Source of the DNA: Thermoanaerobaculia bacterium
Lineage (GTDB): Bacteria > Acidobacteriota > Thermoanaerobaculia > Multivoradales > JAHZIX01
Direction of reading: 5' to 3'
DNA length: 56,444 nucleotides
Assembly: GCA_027069135.1 (NCBI GenBank)
Contig: JALXFE010000297.1
Span: 1-56,444, forward strand
In this document: positions 55,975 to 56,444 of the stretch, in pieces
Layout of the letters: every line of letters begins with the position of its first letter
Numbering within the stretch: the stretch's first letter is position 1
Program-made: the position numbers and the translations under genes
Notes under the pieces: generated by a model
What the model was told of the DNA's origin: nothing
Databases searched by the model: none
Seen by the model: only the letters and a program-made list of their open reading frames with translations

Positions 55975-56444
55975 ATGACTCAAACACGCGCTACCACCGT
56001 TCTCTTGGTCCGCCGCGGCGACCAACTCTGTATGGCCAGCGATGGTCAGGTCACTCTTGGGGAGACAGTCCTTAAAACCGGAGCCGGCAAGGTCAAACGC
56101 ACCGGTAAGGGAAAGGTGCTCGTCGGTTTTGCCGGTGGGGCCGCCGACGGTCTGGCCCTTTTCACCCGCTTCGAAGGCAAGCTTGAAGAGTTTCAGGGCA
56201 ACCTGGAGAGAGCCGTCGTCGAGCTGGCCAAGGAGTGGAGAATCGATCGTGCTCTACGCCAGCTCCAAGCAGCGATGCTGGTGGCGGATCGCCAACACAG
56301 TTTCTATGTCTCCGGTAACGGCGATCTGATGCAGCCGGACGAAGACGGCCTCCTGGGCATCGGTTCCGGCTCCCAATATGCATTGTCTGCCGCCCGGGCG
56401 CTCATTCGCCACACCGACATGTCGGCTCGCGAGATCGTCACCGC
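55975..56444 (+). CDS. hslV: ATP-dependent protease subunit HslV (partial, 3' end beyond the window)
   Basis: The first 156 complete codons of HslV, the proteolytic core of the HslUV (ClpQY) protease. MTQTRA is a six-residue propeptide, leaving T7 as the mature N-terminal catalytic threonine (TTVLLVRRG). The equivalents of Asp17 and Lys33 are D23 and K39, in SDGQVTLG and GAGKVKR. Further family segments are LVGFAGGAADGLALF, QGNLERAVVELAKEW and VSGNGDLM, GIGSGSQYALSAARAL. Its usual ATPase partner hslU would be expected just past the right edge. The ATG at 55975 was chosen because it gives the propeptide and no in-frame start fits better. Confidence 0.93.
   Translation, partial: MTQTRATTVLLVRRGDQLCMASDGQVTLGETVLKTGAGKVKRTGKGKVLVGFAGGAADGLALFTRFEGKLEEFQGNLERAVVELAKEWRIDRALRQLQAAMLVADRQHSFYVSGNGDLMQPDEDGLLGIGSGSQYALSAARALIRHTDMSAREIVT

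Overview
The window is a GC-rich (roughly 60-65% by eye), densely coded bacterial chromosomal segment with about 43 protein genes. I saw no rRNA, tRNA or CRISPR array. The gene mix suggests Acidobacteriota, perhaps a Thermoanaerobaculia-like lineage: a VWFA-related secreted protein, very large Ser/Thr-kinase-AAA-TPR and cyclase-AAA-TPR regulators, an IPTL/PEP-CTERM-like sorting tail, an FHA-type enhancer-binding protein, and a GC-rich genome with several TTG starts. This is an inference from gene content; no phylogenetic marker was tested.

Layout. 0-6 kb: a secreted protein with a C-terminal sorting signal, a metallo-beta-lactamase-fold hydrolase, and a membrane-quality operon (long NfeD protease, short NfeD, FloA flotillin, small anchored protein). 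6-12.2 kb: a co-directional cluster of diiron oxygenase-like protein, fatty acyl-AMP ligase, an unrecognised NTF2-like protein, YcaO and TfuA. This is the best candidate here for an undescribed biosynthetic system. 12.2-24.2 kb: methyltransferase, cyclase-AAA-TPR regulator, a conserved unknown, a VWFA protein and a kinase-AAA-TPR regulator. 24.2-29.8 kb: SDR dehydrogenase, a tRNA-queuosine mannosyltransferase-like enzyme (DUF3524), DUF2007 protein, DUF374 acyltransferase plus acyl carrier protein, a class V aminotransferase and orotate phosphoribosyltransferase (pyrE). 29.8-34.1 kb: a compact four-gene overlapping run: MenA1/MenT1-like antitoxin and toxin, a STAND-type NTPase with a restriction-nuclease-like N-terminus, and pyrE.

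34.2-43.4 kb: ApaH-like phosphatase, serine hydrolase, an endonuclease Q-UvrD helicase fusion, an FHA-sigma-54-type AAA activator with a degenerate GAFTGA loop, an MtaB-like tRNA methylthiotransferase and a Cds6-like secreted protein. 43.7-46.6 kb: alpha/beta hydrolase, 4'-phosphopantetheinyl transferase, type II thioesterase and an XRE regulator, all without a megasynthase nearby. 46.7-52.3 kb: nrdA-nrdB-dinB behind a promoter with an NrdR-box-like palindrome, and a CinA-type protein. NrdB carries Phe at the radical-tyrosine position and Glu at the first metal-ligand position, the class Ic signature. 52.3-56.4 kb: a 165-bp palindromic element with perfect 21-bp terminal inverted repeats, a PQQ-like beta-propeller protein, a RAYT-like transposase with nearby repeats, and the 5' part of hslV, cut by the window edge.

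Working together: nrdAB, pyrE and EndoQ-UvrD deal with nucleotide supply and DNA repair; NfeD/FloA with membrane organisation; HslV with proteolysis. The FAAL, ACP, PPTase and TEII genes supply acyl-carrier chemistry that could serve the YcaO/TfuA cluster or a biosynthetic locus outside the window.
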